A DNA stretch of 64,000 bases. It comes from Nematostella vectensis (Eukaryota; Cnidaria; Anthozoa; Actiniaria; Edwardsiidae). Shown piece by piece: positions 1 to 12,971 of the stretch. Position numbers and translations under genes: made by a program. The notes below the pieces were generated by a model. It saw only the letters and a list, made by a program, of their open reading frames with translations. It was not told where the DNA came from and did no database searches. Positions within the stretch are counted from its first letter, which is position 1. Each line of letters opens with the position of its first letter. The stretch covers positions 3,534,001 through 3,598,000 of the forward strand of contig NC_064038.1 in assembly GCF_932526225.1 (NCBI RefSeq). Reading direction: 5' to 3'.

Positions 1-3000
1 GTATCATCGGGTGGTACGTCATGGCGTGTTATACGGAAAATAGTCGCGAACCACTTACATATGACAAGACGTACCCAGCCTGGCAGAGGCTCGGGGGCGT
101 GGTGATGAAACGTCAAAACAACACACGTGAACACGATCGATACAAACACGTTGATCATCGTAATCGTGTAGTACCGAGAGATCAACGGAACAACTTCGGA
201 AGTCGCCGGCAGCTCTTCGGCAAGCAAAAGAAGTATGACAGTCAAGGACAACAAAACGGTGACCCCGACGTTCATTCGCTCGCCTGACTCGACGGGTAAG
301 AAGAATCCGAGCACAGTCAAAGCTGACATTAGTACACAGGGAGTCAGGAAGTTCAGGATGTAGTACATTGTTCGCCGGCGGATGATGATGTCATAGGTGA
401 GGTATGGGTACGGCTCAGGGCAGCAACGATACTTGGTCACGTGTTTAGTGGCGGGCATATCGACTAATACCCATTCCCCGTTGTCTGTGAAGGACTTGAT
501 GTCCCCTGGACCGCTGTGGAAGATATCCAGGCTGAGCCCGTGGTACGACCAGGAGCCGAACTTTAGGATGCATTTCTAGAAGAAAATCAGAGATACTTTA
601 ACGGACAGAGAAAGCTCCAACACAATACACGTCAAACATACACACCCATTTTTATATTCTTATTCAAGTCAGAAGCTGAAATATTTCCAATTGAGCATCA
701 TTGCAATTCAGCATCATTAGACTATGAATGTTTGATGGTTATAAAGTGTTATTACAAATAATATGTTATAAAGGTTGCATTTCCAAATGTAAACAAAAGC
801 TAAAGAATGGCTGATTGACATTCTATAAAAACTTGAAATAAATCTTCTTACTCTTTTAATCCCTTTGCTCTCTCACTTCTTTTTTCTTCTTTGTCTTCAT
901 AATCCCCCCTGAGACTCTCCTCTAGTATTCAATAATATTACGCTATCACCTTTGCACCGCTCTTCCTTTTTTTTATCTTGTCTTTTCTAGAATACAACAA
1001 TCTCTCATAATACTCTCTTCTTTCCACCAGTATCTCCTCTCCCCATCCTACTCCCCGTGGCTCCCATCACCTCCTATCCCCACCAATCTACTTCTCTACT
1101 CCCCTCCTTCTACTCTAATCCCCCTTCGTAGGTTCCATTGCTCCCCTCCTCCTACTCTAATCCCCCTTCGTAGGTTCCATTGCTCCCCTCCTCCTACTCT
1201 AATCACCCTTCGTAGGTTCCATTGCTCCCCTCCTCCTACTCTAATCACCCTTCGTAGGTTCCATTGCTCCCCTCCTCCTACTCTAATCACCCTTCGTAGG
1301 TTCCATTGCTCCCCTCCTCCTACTCTAATCACCCTTCGTAGGTTCCATTGCTCCCCTCCGCCACGGTAACTTACAACCTATTCCGAATTCTACTCTCCCC
1401 CCCCCCCCCCCCCTGCCATAACCCATCTTCTCTTCTCAGGTCTCCCTCTCCCTCTTCTCGTATCTTGTCCTTTCTAGCCTCTCATTCCCTCGCCTTCAAG
1501 GATATCAAACCCTCACCTGATCGTCGAATGGGAAGTATGTCACGTCTATGGTACACGAGCTCTTAAAAATGGTTGGATAATACCAGCCTATTGAGCCGTC
1601 CGAGTTGACAGTCAGTCCATAATATTCCTCTTTCTCCTTCTCATAGTTATCATTAGCGCTGCAAGAACAAACACAGTTAAAGGGGCACTTACACAACGCA
1701 AAACATTGGTGTCGCTAATAAGTGTTGCTAGGGATTATTGAGGACTGTTGCTGAGGATTATTGAAGGACATTTGTCAGCAAGATTAGATGTTAGCTAGTC
1801 CAAATTTAACCCACACTTACTTGTTATATAATGTGATATCTGGTAGCCACAGCTGCCGAGATGGTGTAACAAATGACTTGATTCCCCCGTACTTGGTGTG
1901 ATTCCAGCGCAATCTAAAGTCAGTCCAGTACTGTAATAACATAAACAAACAAAATTGTTATTCCTACACTAAACATGGAATAAAAATACTTGTTGAATGC
2001 ATTGTTCACAGCATTGTTCAACACTCTGTTAACTCATGCATAGGAGTTCTATTCAAGCAACTGCATCACATCTTTTATCAATCAAAAGCTTTCAAGCTTC
2101 AGACACCAGGAAATGAAGTTTAAACTACTATGTTTGCGAGAGTTAACAGAACTGTTGAAAGCTAAATTTAAGTAGCTTACCAGTCAGACTATGTTGAAAG
2201 CTATAGTATAGTATCTTACCAGTCAGACTATGTTGAAAGCTAAATTTAAGTATCTTACAAGTCAGACAATGTTGAAAGCTAAATTTAAGTATCTTACCAG
2301 TCAGACAATGTTGAAAGCTAAATTTAAGTATCTTACCAGTCAGACAATGTTGAAAGCTAAATTTAAGTATCTTACCAGTCAGACAATGTTGAAAGCTAAA
2401 TTTAAGTATCTTACCAGTCAGGCTATGTTGAAGGCTATAGTATATTATCTTACCATTCAGACTATGTTGAAGGCTATAGTAAAGTATCTTACCAGTCAGG
2501 CTATGTGGAAGGCTATATTAGAGTAGCTTACCAGTCAGACTATGTTGAAGGCTATATTAGAGTAGCTTACCAGTCAGACTATGTTGAAGGCTATATTAGA
2601 GTAGCTTACCAGTCAGGCTACGTTGAAGGCTATATTAGAGTAGCTTACCAGTCAGGCTATGTTGAAGGCTATAGTATATTATCTTACCAGTCAGGCTATG
2701 TTGAAGGCTATATTAGAGTATCTTACCAGTCAGACTATGTTGAAGGCTATAGTAAAGTATCTTACCAGTCAGGCTATGTGGAAGGCTATATTAGAGTAGC
2801 TTACCAGTCAGGCTATGTTGAAGGCTATAGTATATTATCTTACCAGTCAGGCTATGTTGAAGGCTATATTAGAGTATCTTACCAGTCAGACTATGTTGAA
2901 GGCTATAGTAAAGTATCTTACCAGTCAGGCTATGTTGAAGGCTATAGTAAAGTATCTTACCAGTCAGACTATGTTGATGACTATATTAGAGTAGTTTACC

Positions 3001-6000
3001 AGTCAGACTATGTTGAAGGCTATATTAGAGTAGCTTACCAGTCAGGCTATGTTGAAGGCTATATTAGAGTAGCTTACCAGTCAGGCTATGTTGAAGGCTA
3101 TAGTATATTATCTTACCATTCAGACTATGTTGAAGGCTTTAGTAAAGTATCTTACCAGTCATACTATGTTGTATGCTATAGTAAAATAGCTTACCAGTCA
3201 GACTATGTTGAAGGCTTTAGTAAAGTATCTTACCAGTCATACTATGTTGTATGCTATAGTAAAATAGCTTACCAGTCAGACTATGTTGAGGCTATAGTAA
3301 AGTAGCTTACCAGTCTGACCCAGACAATCGTGGTTATGGTTTGAAGTCGCTCGTCCTGAAAGAAATACAGCTTTTATCGAACACATGCTAAGATTTCTTA
3401 CGATAAGGAACAGACGGACAAGCAAAATCCATACACAATAAAATAAAAACCTTTTAAAAAAAGGCCTGCAGCCAAAACAAGAGAGACAACCAAGGTAAAA
3501 ATCAAGCACATCATGTAGAATACAAAGAAGGCAGGAATACCCCCCCCCCCCACCCCCGCGCCCCAAGTCCCTCCTATTTCTTTTCTAATGGTTCGTCCCT
3601 AAGTTGATTTAACACGTTCCTGGACGACAGATGACATGGGCGATGCACCTCGTTCATGTGGGCTCACACAAGAAACCTGTTTAAACCTGTTTGCTAACGT
3701 AAAAAACCTGAGAAATCTCACCGTTTGTTGCTAAGAAACGTCTCTGCTTTGAAAACTTCCCTAATTTCAATATCTAATTTCTTAAGCCTAAAGATCAATG
3801 GAAAACCCATAAGGGCGAGTAAGGTGGAAGAGGGTGACGAGACAAAATACATAAGTAAAAAGTTATTTATGGAGAACGTTTTGCAATTCATTTTCTGAAT
3901 TTCTTCGTTTAAACGTTTTATGAAGCTTACATAACAATAAAATATTGTTATATGCAAACATATTGTTTTAGGAAAATTGAAAAGCATGGTCTCTAGACAA
4001 ATTGGAGATTTCATTATTTTAAATGCCCCTAGAATGGATGATATATGAAATAGAAAAGTTCTGCTCCTTGTTTTCACCAGATTAGTACGAAAACCTTTCC
4101 GACTATGTCCCTACCAAGTATGGAAAAAAAATCAAGAACAAACTTGTATATTCACTTGTAACATCCCTCCAGTTCGTGTCGAACCAACACAACGTGAAGG
4201 TGTCAAGGGAATAAAAACATGTAACTAATAAAAATGAAATTCCATGTCCAAGGTTAAGCAGTGCGCACAATTATTGGACAATTTCTTTTGTCTCAAAAAT
4301 GAAAATTTAAAAAGGATCCGTAATTAAAGAATGCAGTCGCTAAGCGAAAACAGTCGCTAAAATTAAAACAGCGGAAGTCTATCTTGAAATTAATCAAATC
4401 ATTTTAAATAAAAAAGAAGTGTGAGTAATGTAGGAACATGAAAGGAAACCGAGAAATGGACTCAACATCTTTATCGGATTTTCGGTCACTCGAATCTGAG
4501 AGCAATAAAAGTAATTATAGCTCGTTAAGATTATTCAGGATCTGATTACCAAAAATTGGCACCTTGATAACCATTTCTTGCTCAAATAAAGAAAAAAAAA
4601 CATGTTTACGAATTGGTCAGAAGACTCGTTCAGTGGCGCAAGTTGTTAATTTGTGCTCACACTGATTTCGATATGACTAAGCTTTAATCCTATGCCACAG
4701 CCTTACCAACAAAGACATGCTAGACCGCCAGGGTATAGGTTCCAAGTCCAGGGACAGTATTATCTTATCAATACAATTTATTATCTGTTCTAAGATTTTA
4801 TGGCAAAACATGCAATAAAGTAAGAACTACCTAATTCTGAATTCCATGTGAGGTCAATGGTTTTATATTTCAGCAAAGGTTGAGAATTGTTTTGCTTTGT
4901 GATTTGCGCGCCCTCTGTCGTTTCAATAAATGGCGGAAGCTGGCTTAGGACTACCGCCGGGGAGATTTTCAATTAAGCCCACGCGGTCTCCCGCTGTCAT
5001 CACACTAGTGCCCTTTCATGTCTCCAAGACCCCACTGGCTAACATATTCATTGAACAAGTCAACTAGCAATGGCATCCTCGGCTTTCAGTTGTAAACGTG
5101 AACAAAATAACGATATTGTTTACAGGTGATATTGAAATTCTCGGGACGGTCGAGACACGGGGCGGAAAATGGTTTTTACTGTAAGCGCATTGGACACTTT
5201 CTGAAAAATGTTACTTTTCTCGGTGGGCGCATGTGGAGAAAAAAAGAAGGAAAAAAGTGTACATAAATTTCATGCCACAAAAACAATAACATAGAAACAT
5301 AAATCCTTGATACAAGCTAAAAGCTTCGTTTTTATTCAAACAAAAAAGCGAGGCGATAGAGTAATAAATTATTGAACATGTGCAAAAGCCTAAAAATCAG
5401 ACGCGTTCACGGCTAACTAGGTAAAGACACGTAAAGATGTGTACTTTCCCAGGGGAAATGCGAAGTTTTCTCACCACCTTCTACATTGAACCTTATCTAT
5501 TCATGACCAATTTGGCAATTCTTCCCACAAATTATTCCCTTCTTTCCGTTATCAACCACCAAATCTAGCTAAATCCCCTTAAAACTCAAATAAACAGTGC
5601 AAAATATGATCTTGACAATATCACCTAGAAATTAAAGGACTCACAAAGGAACCTAAATGCTCAAAATATCGAAGCAGGGAATTACCTGAAACCGATAATG
5701 CGCAAATTTTGAACCATGTGTATCTTATCTTCATAGTGAAAACATAGATATCACCGGGATTTTTATTGTTTTAAGTGACTTAATTCTAAATACTTACCAA
5801 ATCTATTATCTGATTCAGGGCAATGTCGAATTTTATCTTTATTGGGATATCTTTGTACTTCTGAGGAATGATGTTACGACTATAGTTGGCTAACAGGTCT
5901 CCTTTTAAACTCTCCAAATGGTTGAAGTGTGCAATTCCTAGAAGAAAAAAGAAATTTACATTCTGTGACATTTTTTATCTAGGGACTAGTCAGAAGTGAT

Positions 6001-6484
6001 AAAAAATTAAAAGAAACTAACTAATCAACCACAAGTTACATATAACAACAAAAAATAAAAATGTTCGACAAGCTAAAAAAATCCGCTATCTAAGAAATGT
6101 TTTGTACACAAATCGAAATTATCAGATTACTTAAGATTGTAGCAGTGTGTACTACTATAACAAAGAAACAAAAAGAAATAATATTCCCATTCGTTCTGGA
6201 TGTTTTTTAACTAGAATGGCTCAAGTAAAAAAACCTAAGATTTTCCGTGTATATCTCAGCTGCTTAATTTTTTTTGTAAGATTAGAAAAATAACAAGATG
6301 GAGCGATGAAATAGCTGGATATATTGATTGAATGTGAGCCCGCCCGCCTCGGTAAAAACAGGTATACATCGTAACAGTGATATGAAGTCGTAAAACCGCA
6401 TTAACTTAGTCCATACTCGCCTTCTGCACCCTTCCAAGGTGGTAAGAACAAAAGCAGATACAGGCAACCGACAGCTTTCAACAT
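1..6484 (-). CDS. Nicotinic acetylcholine receptor-like subunit (alpha type), six exons, C-terminus beyond left edge
   Basis: Subunit of a pentameric Cys-loop ligand-gated cation channel of the plasma membrane. Exons, minus strand: 6430-6484 (signal peptide, starts [17 protein letters not shown]), 5798-5937, 3311-3355, 1821-1930, 1517-1658, 575 to the window edge. All junctions are GT-AG and keep frame, giving about 355 visible residues. Seen: W-x-D and PDITLYN in the ligand-binding domain; the 13-residue Cys-loop containing FPFDDQ; vicinal cysteines YRCC in loop C, which define alpha-type subunits; M1 (about residues 213-238); M2 with GER before the pore and leucine at 9', as in cation-selective channels; M3 ending before PGW. 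The 45-bp and 110-bp exons match the classic vertebrate nAChR exon sizes. M4 and the intracellular loop are not in the window. The donor of exon 1 (AAGG|GTGCAG) is weak and the least certain junction. Minisatellites occupy two introns. Confidence 0.9.
1094..1358. repeat. Minisatellite, about 42-bp unit, roughly six copies
   Basis: Unit reads CTCCTACTCTAATCACCCTT followed by CGTAGGTTCCATTG. It lies in the intron between the last two visible exons of the nAChR-like gene and is followed by a pyrimidine-rich stretch with a long C run near 1400. It is open on the minus strand only because the period is a multiple of three; this is not a gene. Confidence 0.9.
2155..3310. repeat. Minisatellite, 39-bp unit, about 29 copies, abutting nAChR exon 3
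   Basis: Unit reads TTACCAGTCAGACTATGTTG plus AAGGCTATATTAGAGTAGC with several variants. The right edge runs into the 45-bp exon at 3311-3355. On the gene's strand each unit carries CTGACTGGTAAG, closely resembling the real exon-intron junction GTCAGACTG|GTAAGC. The array is therefore probably an expansion of the exon 3 donor region. Its long ORF is a by-product of the 13-codon period. Confidence 0.92.
3360..5795. other. Intron of the nAChR-like gene, no gene seen
   Basis: AT-rich intron between the exon ending at 5798 and the 45-bp exon. It holds only short random ORFs, a C run at 3541-3550 and no recognisable coding or repeat structure. Confidence 0.6.
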
Positions 6485-6489
6485 CCTAA

Positions 6490-7960
6490 CAGAAGTCAGC
6501 CACAGAGAGTACACGGACCCGCTCGACAAAAACGCGCTGAAGGAGCCCTCCTCTATAGCGCGCGTCACGGCACGTCGCAGCAGCTGATACGCCGAAGGAT
6601 CGCGTGGAAAAAGCCCCGAGATACAGTAAGGGTCGAGGAACACGCACGTGGTGATACCAAGTTAGAGCCGGCAGAAGGATGCACCTCTCCTGATGAAATA
6701 TCGAGTCGTAAGCTGCAGAGGCACCCTGATATGCTGCGGTCCGGCACTAGACAGTACAGCGGTCCGGTGATTAATTAGTAATAGATGAGATATAACGAGC
6801 GCTGCTAGGCTGTGCTCTTATAAGGCGCTAAGTAAACAAAATAGACTGCGAATAAGCTTGAAACTAAAAGAATTAGTGCAGTGACTGTTTCATAGCTCGA
6901 ACTTGTGTATTCTCAGGCAATCATACCTTGAATTACTAAACACAGAACACAAATCTGTATCGCCTAAATATGCATGACGCTCATCTCAATATGTTTATAC
7001 AATTGCACATTTTTTTTGAGCCAGATATTCTCATAACGAAAATCTAGAGTCTTAAATTTTTTTTCTTTGAAAAAAAAAAGGAGAAAAGCATCGATTTATT
7101 GTTGTGTGGTGATTTGGGGCAGTTCTAGAGGTGCCATATAAGTATTAGTAAGTATTTGTGTTATTAGTATTTGTTGCTCGTAATCAATTGATATTTGATG
7201 TATATAACATTGTTAAGATGCAAAGCAAGGTTTCTTTATGTGAGAAATACGTGTTGACATCGAAATTGATATTCAAGTGTTGGAGTGAATTGCTGGATAC
7301 GCACACAAGAAGCCGCGTAGGAAAAAAAAACATAATTGTACAAGTATAGATTGGTGTTATGGGGTACATAATTGTACAAGCACAGATTGTTATTATGGGG
7401 TATTGGGGGAGGAGAAGGTGGAATGATAGACAAACAGTTCTTTAAAAGTAGCAGAAATAGTTTAAGCGATCAGTATACTTGAACAGTGTAAAGGATATTG
7501 ACATATGAAGATGCGGTTTACTTTCTTGGGAAAAAGATGACCGCTGTATAAATACTTTCATATACGATCGACGTTTTAAAAAGCTTTTACTTCTATATTC
7601 TAGAATCATTCTAAATAAAACTGGACGATAATCTATATATGAAATGCATTCCAGGAACATTTTTTTAAATGTTCTTAAAAGAACAACTGGGACATCTGTC
7701 CCTTTTTGAACCAGTAAACACAGTTCCATACTTTGATGAAGGAATTCTCCCTACACAAGCTTACAAGCTTTACAAAGTAAGAACACATGGTAAGACCAAG
7801 CGCGTATGCGTTAGTTTATAAAGCATAAAACAGTATGCAGATTTTCACTGCAGATGTTCACGAATGCAACAGTTGCATTTCCAATTCAGGCTAACCACAA
7901 CACAGAATATAGTCAATAAGCCCAGTTCAGTTATTTTACCGCATTAAAAACAAATTATTT
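6490..7960. other. Upstream region of the nAChR-like gene, nothing recognised
   Basis: Presumed 5' UTR and promoter of the minus-strand nAChR-like gene at its left side. ORFs such as 7442-7729 on the minus strand have low-complexity or random composition and no family I recognise. No clear TATA or initiator can be assigned. Confidence 0.4.
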
Positions 7961-7964
7961 TATA

Positions 7965-9090
7965 TAAGCGAGGATTTACATATAAACACGTTATAAGATA
8001 GAAGGGAGGATTTATATATAGACACGGCATAAGATAGAAGGGAGGATTTACATATAAGCAAGGCTTTAAATAGAAGGGATCATTTACATATAAATATGTA
8101 TAACTTCGGCTTTAGATAGGAATGACTTACATATAAACACGGCTTTAGATAGAAGGGTTTGCACATAAACACGGCATAAGGGGGGAGGATTCACATATAA
8201 ACACGGCATTAGAAAACGGGAGAGTTCACATATAAACACGGCATTAGAAAACAAACACGGCATAAGAAGGGAGGATTTACATATAAACACGGCATAAGAA
8301 GGGAGGGTTTACATATAAACACGACATTAGAAAACGGGAGGATTTACATGTAACACGGCATTAGAAAACAATGAGGATTTACATATAAACACGGCATAAG
8401 AGGGGAGGATTTACATATAAACACGGCATAAGAGGGGAGGATTTACATGTAAACACGGCATTAGAAAACAATGAGGATTTACATATAAACACGGCATAAG
8501 AGGGGAGGATTTACATATAAACACGGCATAAGAAGGGAGGGTTTACATATAAACACGACATTAGAAAACGGGAGGATTTACATGTAACACGGCATTAGAA
8601 AACAATGAGGATTTACATATAAACACGGCATAAGAGGGGAGGATTTACATATAAACACGGCATAAGAGGGGAGGATTTACATGTAAACACGGCATTAGAA
8701 AACGGGAGGATTTACATGTAAACACGGCATTAGAAAACAATGAGGATTTACATATAAACACGGCATAAGAGGGGAGGATTTACATATAAACACGGCATAA
8801 GAGGGGAGGATTTACATATAAACACGGCATTAGAAAAAGGGAGGATTTACATGTAAACACGGCATTAGAAAACGGGAGGATTTACATATAAACACGGCAT
8901 TAGAAAACGGGAGGATTTACATGTAAACACGGCATTAGAAAACGGGAGGATTTACATGTAAACACGGCATAAGAGGGGAGGATTTACATGTAAACACGGC
9001 ATAAGAGGGGAGGATTTACATGTAAACACGGCATTAGAAAACGGGAGGATTTACATATAAACACGGCATTAGAAAGCGGGAGGATTTGAC
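7965..9090. repeat. Minisatellite, about 31-33-bp unit, more than 30 copies
   Basis: Units read GGAGGATTTACATATAAACA followed by CGGCATAAGAGG or CGGCATTAGAAAACG. Two unit types alternate in higher-order blocks; for example the stretch near 8280-8460 recurs near 8520-8700. The ORFs over it are artefacts of the repeat. Confidence 0.9.
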
Positions 9091-9529
9091 ATAAGATGTA
9101 AACTATCAGGATCGAACAGATCAGCCCGTTCACGTGACCAGACGACAACACCAAATAATCCCAAGTGCGGGTGACACAACTAGTACTCAATCCCCGCGCA
9201 ACTCTCGCCCCCCGCTGTACGCTCCTGTACAATAGGCCTTTTTACAGTTAATGGGTCTCGACCGCTAAAGCAAAACTTAAACAGATCAGAGTTTTTTTTA
9301 AACTTTTTTATACAAAATTACGGAAAGGCCTTTTAAAGGATGTCTATCGCAGAACATAGTTGCTTCGCGCTCACAAGCATCCATTTCCATAGGCTTATCC
9401 AAGGAAGTAGGTGAGATATTTTCGATCAGATATCGTCAATAAAGTATAGTTTTCTTGCAAATAGACCGTTGTGAGCAATAACAAAAGATTGGAATAAGCC
9501 ATTGGGTCTTTGCGCTGAAGTAATTTCTT

Positions 9530-10015
9530 CCCATGATCCTTTGCACCAGAATACTCCTTCCCGTGACCCTTTGCGCAAGTAACACTCCTTCCCGTAACCC
9601 TTTGTACCAGGATACTCCTTCCCGTGACCCTTTGCACCAGTAACACTCCTTCCCATAACCCTTTGCACAAGTAACACTCCTTCCCGTGACCCTTTGCACC
9701 AGTAACACTCCTTCCCGTGACCCTTTGCACCAGAATACTCCTTCCCGTGACCCTTTGCACCAGTAACACTCCTTCCAGTGACCCTCTCATCTAGTAACAC
9801 TCCTTCCCATAACCCTTTGCACTAGACTCCTTCCCGTGACCCTTTGCACCAGAATACTCCTTCCAGTGACCCTCTTTGCACCAGGATACTCCTTCCCGTG
9901 ACCCTTTGCACCAGTAACACTACTTCCCGCGACCTTTTCATCTAGTAACACTCCTTCCCATAACCCTTTGCACTAGACTTCTTCCCGTGACCCTTTGCAC
10001 AAGTAATCCCCCCTT
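9530..10015. repeat. Minisatellite, 31-bp unit, about 15 copies
   Basis: Unit reads CCCTTTGCACCAGTAACACT followed by CCTTCCCGTGA. Because 31 is not a multiple of three, three overlapping minus-strand ORFs appear across it; all are artefacts. Confidence 0.9.
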
Positions 10016-10502
10016 CCGTGTCCATAGTCCTATGCGCTGGAACAACTAGGGCGCACTAGAAGGGCGTCGTGCAGGCTCTTGCGATCTATCCGCCAAAACA
10101 TTCATATTTAGTGTTCTGAACATTACATGAATACTCTCTCCACCATGTAGTGTCTTTATTGAATTGAAAAACCAGGCTAATAACGGAATGATCTATAAAA
10201 TTGTCAGCAATTTTAAATAATTAGATTAATTAATAATAAGGGACAATAAGGGATTCGGAAATGACATCGAAAATGTCAAGACAAACTCTAGGTTAAGAAC
10301 TGATTTGCGTAATAGCAACATTAAGATAAGGAAATGTCCCTAAAAGGTAACTCATTCAGATCATAGCCTTTTAACTCAATCATTAAAAAAAGCCTATTGC
10401 TTTCAATTGTTTATCTAAAAATGTCAACACTACTTCAGCGTGCTTGTACTTGCTTGAAATTGTATCTATGCAGCTCGTTGATCGAGTAAAGATCGTAACT
10501 AC

Positions 10503-10627
10503 CTCGGGTCTTCGTATTCCTCTCCCATTGGCTGGTCTGTTTCATCTTCAATCGATGGTCCCTCGTGATTGGTTCGGATGAGCTCTTCCAGCTCGGCCAA
10601 GTCTGTCCCCTCGTGTTTAGAAATTTC
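10503..10627 (-). CDS. Orphan internal exon of an unidentified host gene
   Basis: The sequence TTGTCTGCAG precedes an open 125-nt exon that ends at CCGAG|GTAGTT. It encodes 41 residues rich in acidic amino acids, beginning EISKHEGTDLAELEELIRTN and ending GEEYEDP. The acceptor, donor and biased composition support a real exon. I do not recognise the family and could not find flanking exons. It has the same strand as the nAChR-like gene but there is no evidence that it belongs to it. Confidence 0.55.
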
Positions 10628-10917
10628 CTGCAGACAAGAATCAGAAAAAAAAAATAAACATATGGATTTGATAGAAAAGTATATAAAATATCTTACGGCG
10701 GCGATTTTAGAAATATATCTGCAAAACGGTGCTGTTTTTAGCCTACGTGTAGCCGCTGACTCGCGAAAAAACACAAATCCAGTTCTTGAAGTACGCGTCG
10801 AGAGTCGAAAGCCGATTAACGCTTTCGATCCACAAGATACTTGATGTGCAGTATCGTTTGTACTGTACGTTTGTATCGTTCGTACCAACCAACCGACCGA
10901 CCGACCGACCCACGTTA

Positions 10918-11330
10918 GAAGCTCAGTACGTACTTGCACCTAAATGTTAAAAATACCACTCCCTATTACGGCTTTTTCCCTATGTTTTTAAGAGAAATTC
11001 AACAAAGCCTCTCATAACCCCTCACATATCTGACAACTACTGAGATTATTTACTTTAACTGAATCTGGTTTTGGAAGAATCTCAAATTTCCTTCTCTCAT
11101 ATCTCCCCAAATTCCGAATATACCTGAAAAACAAGTATTGGTTGAGAACTTTATGCAAATTTTCGTATTTTCACTATGATTAACATTTTACGTGCAATGG
11201 TACTTTGAATATGCTGCCTTACAACTTTAACTTTAACCTTTTTTCGTGATTGAACTGTGTGTAATTTCGTCTCATTTTTCAATTTAATATTGGCGCACCT
11301 TCTCGAACAAAATTCATGGTTCAGTACGAT
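10918..11330. repeat. Dispersed repeat, copy A
   Basis: Starts GCTCAGTACGTACTTGCACC and runs through a stretch containing CCACTCCCTATTACGGCTTT. Near-identical copies occur at about 21,900-22,345 and 22,685-23,150. No coding potential; probably a non-autonomous transposon fragment. A short ACCG microsatellite (about 10,888-10,910) lies just left of it. Confidence 0.75.
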
Positions 11331-11660
11331 AAGCAGTTCCGTATCACTTCATATTAGAATTGGTGTATCTTTCTTACGGAGGGCCCAATGCTCATCATTT
11401 TGTCTAAGACGAATACAAATTTTCTGTGCATATAATATGCACAGAAAACATTTTCAAATTTTATTAATTTATATGGCATTTTCCGTGAGCACATAGTGGT
11501 TTTAGTTCCGTATCACTCGAAAATTCTGTCGTCTGGTACGACTCTTTTCATTTAAGAATCAATAAAAAATATTTACTAAATAACATATCACATCCATTTT
11601 TTTGCTCTTAGTCAATTTAAGAATGGTTTTAACTTCGCAATGCAGCAGGTTAACAAACCA

Positions 11661-11666
11661 ACAATC
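11661..11666. repeat. 6-bp target-site duplication ACAATC (left)
   Basis: ACAATC directly precedes the left terminal inverted repeat and recurs immediately after the right one at 19,468-19,473. A 6-bp duplication is the signature of Polinton/Maverick integration. Confidence 0.85.
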
Positions 11667-12170
11667 AGTAGTATAGCAAATGACAGTTCACCGTCGGGTG
11701 GATCATGGTGGATCGTGGATCAACCTTAGGCTTGCCCGCCCCAACTTGAGGCTTGCCAGTCCCGCCTTTGGAAACCGTGGAAGCCAAGATAAAAAAAAAT
11801 CGTAAAAGACGTAATACTATGCTTAGAATATTTAGGCGTTGATGTATTTATAAGTAAATCTACATACTTTTAAAAGGCCTTTAGAAAAGTAGATAAAGCA
11901 AAGCAGTGGGAAACAGAGCGTCGCAGTCAAGGATGGTGTGTACAGAAAAAAGGCTAAGTTCCGTATAAAATGAAATGCTTTCTACGGTGTCTATTCCATT
12001 ACAATCCTCGGTTGTTATTAGATACACAACCCGGGTTTTTTTTTTTCAAGCTTTTTCAAGCCTTGTATAATTAGCAATCAAACAAGCGATTTATTCACCT
12101 CAGTTTGTTTTCTATAGAAGCGTTGCGAACACAGGCTTTTTTTGGAATTACCAACGAGACCATAAGAAAT
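11667..12170. repeat. Left Polinton terminal inverted repeat
   Basis: Pairs with the reverse complement of 19,467-19,397 and then 15,820-15,297. Shared blocks include TTGATCCACGATCCACCATG on the right side and the stretch around ATACACAACCCGGG. Directly inside it, 12,171-12,250 repeats about 80 bp of the TIR (near 11,971-12,060), an internal duplication absent from the right copy. Confidence 0.85.
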
Positions 12171-12971
12171 TAAAATGCTTTCTACGGTGTCGGTTCCCTT
12201 GCAATCATCGGTTGTTATTGATACACAACCCGGTTTAGTTTTCAAGCTTTTGTCGGAGTGGCGGTGAAAGTGGCGGTGAAAGTGGCGGTGGAATAATCGA
12301 TGAGTGTTTTATTAAAGAATGGGGCAAAAAGGGAGCTAGTTGGGTCGTTGTTTTAAGGAAAGAAGACAACAGTGCACAATTTAGAGGTAGAATCAAGATG
12401 TTTATTAGTATTAGCGCGAAAATATTGGACTGTGATAGAAGAGTTAATCGTCCGAAGTGACGAAGTGTGGTTGACACGTGCTTCTACTACAAGAGCGTCG
12501 CGCTTGTGTGAGTTCGCCCTATTTCTCCAAAACAACCGTAATAACGAAAGACGGCGCCATAGGATTTCATTACGAAACGGAACACAAAGCTATCATTTTG
12601 ACGCTTATTTCGCGAGAATATTTTTGGATTTTTTTGGGGGTGAAATACCTCTACAGCGCTGCAACAAAAAGTACAGGCAATATTGTGCACCCACGTGTGA
12701 GCTGAAACTCTGAAGTGGTGTACTGTTATAGTCCCATTCCTTACAATTCCTAATCTAAAAATTCCCAAAATAAATCGGTGCAGTCTTGAGATCTCATGCA
12801 ATACGAGACCATGAAATAACCATGATTTTTGGTGAGATAAAAGGCGCACCAATGGGAACCGGGTAGACCCTTGCGGTCGACGTTAGGAGGCGATCTGACG
12901 GGAAAAACGCCTTGAAAGTAGGGGTTTGGTATAGCGGTCTGCTCTCAGCACCGCGGCAATCTGTGCAGTGT

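Noticed and set aside
20-120. Frameshift in the nAChR-like exon near the PGW motif
   Set aside because: Recounting the G run at 93-97 shows the frame is continuous to the window edge.
2230-3305. Long ORFs with repeating SDYVEGY-type peptides
   Set aside because: They are translations of a 39-bp intronic minisatellite; the period is a multiple of three so stops are avoided.
9395-9800. Three overlapping minus-strand ORFs with GKECY-type repeats
   Set aside because: Open in several frames because of the 31-bp minisatellite; no other coding evidence.
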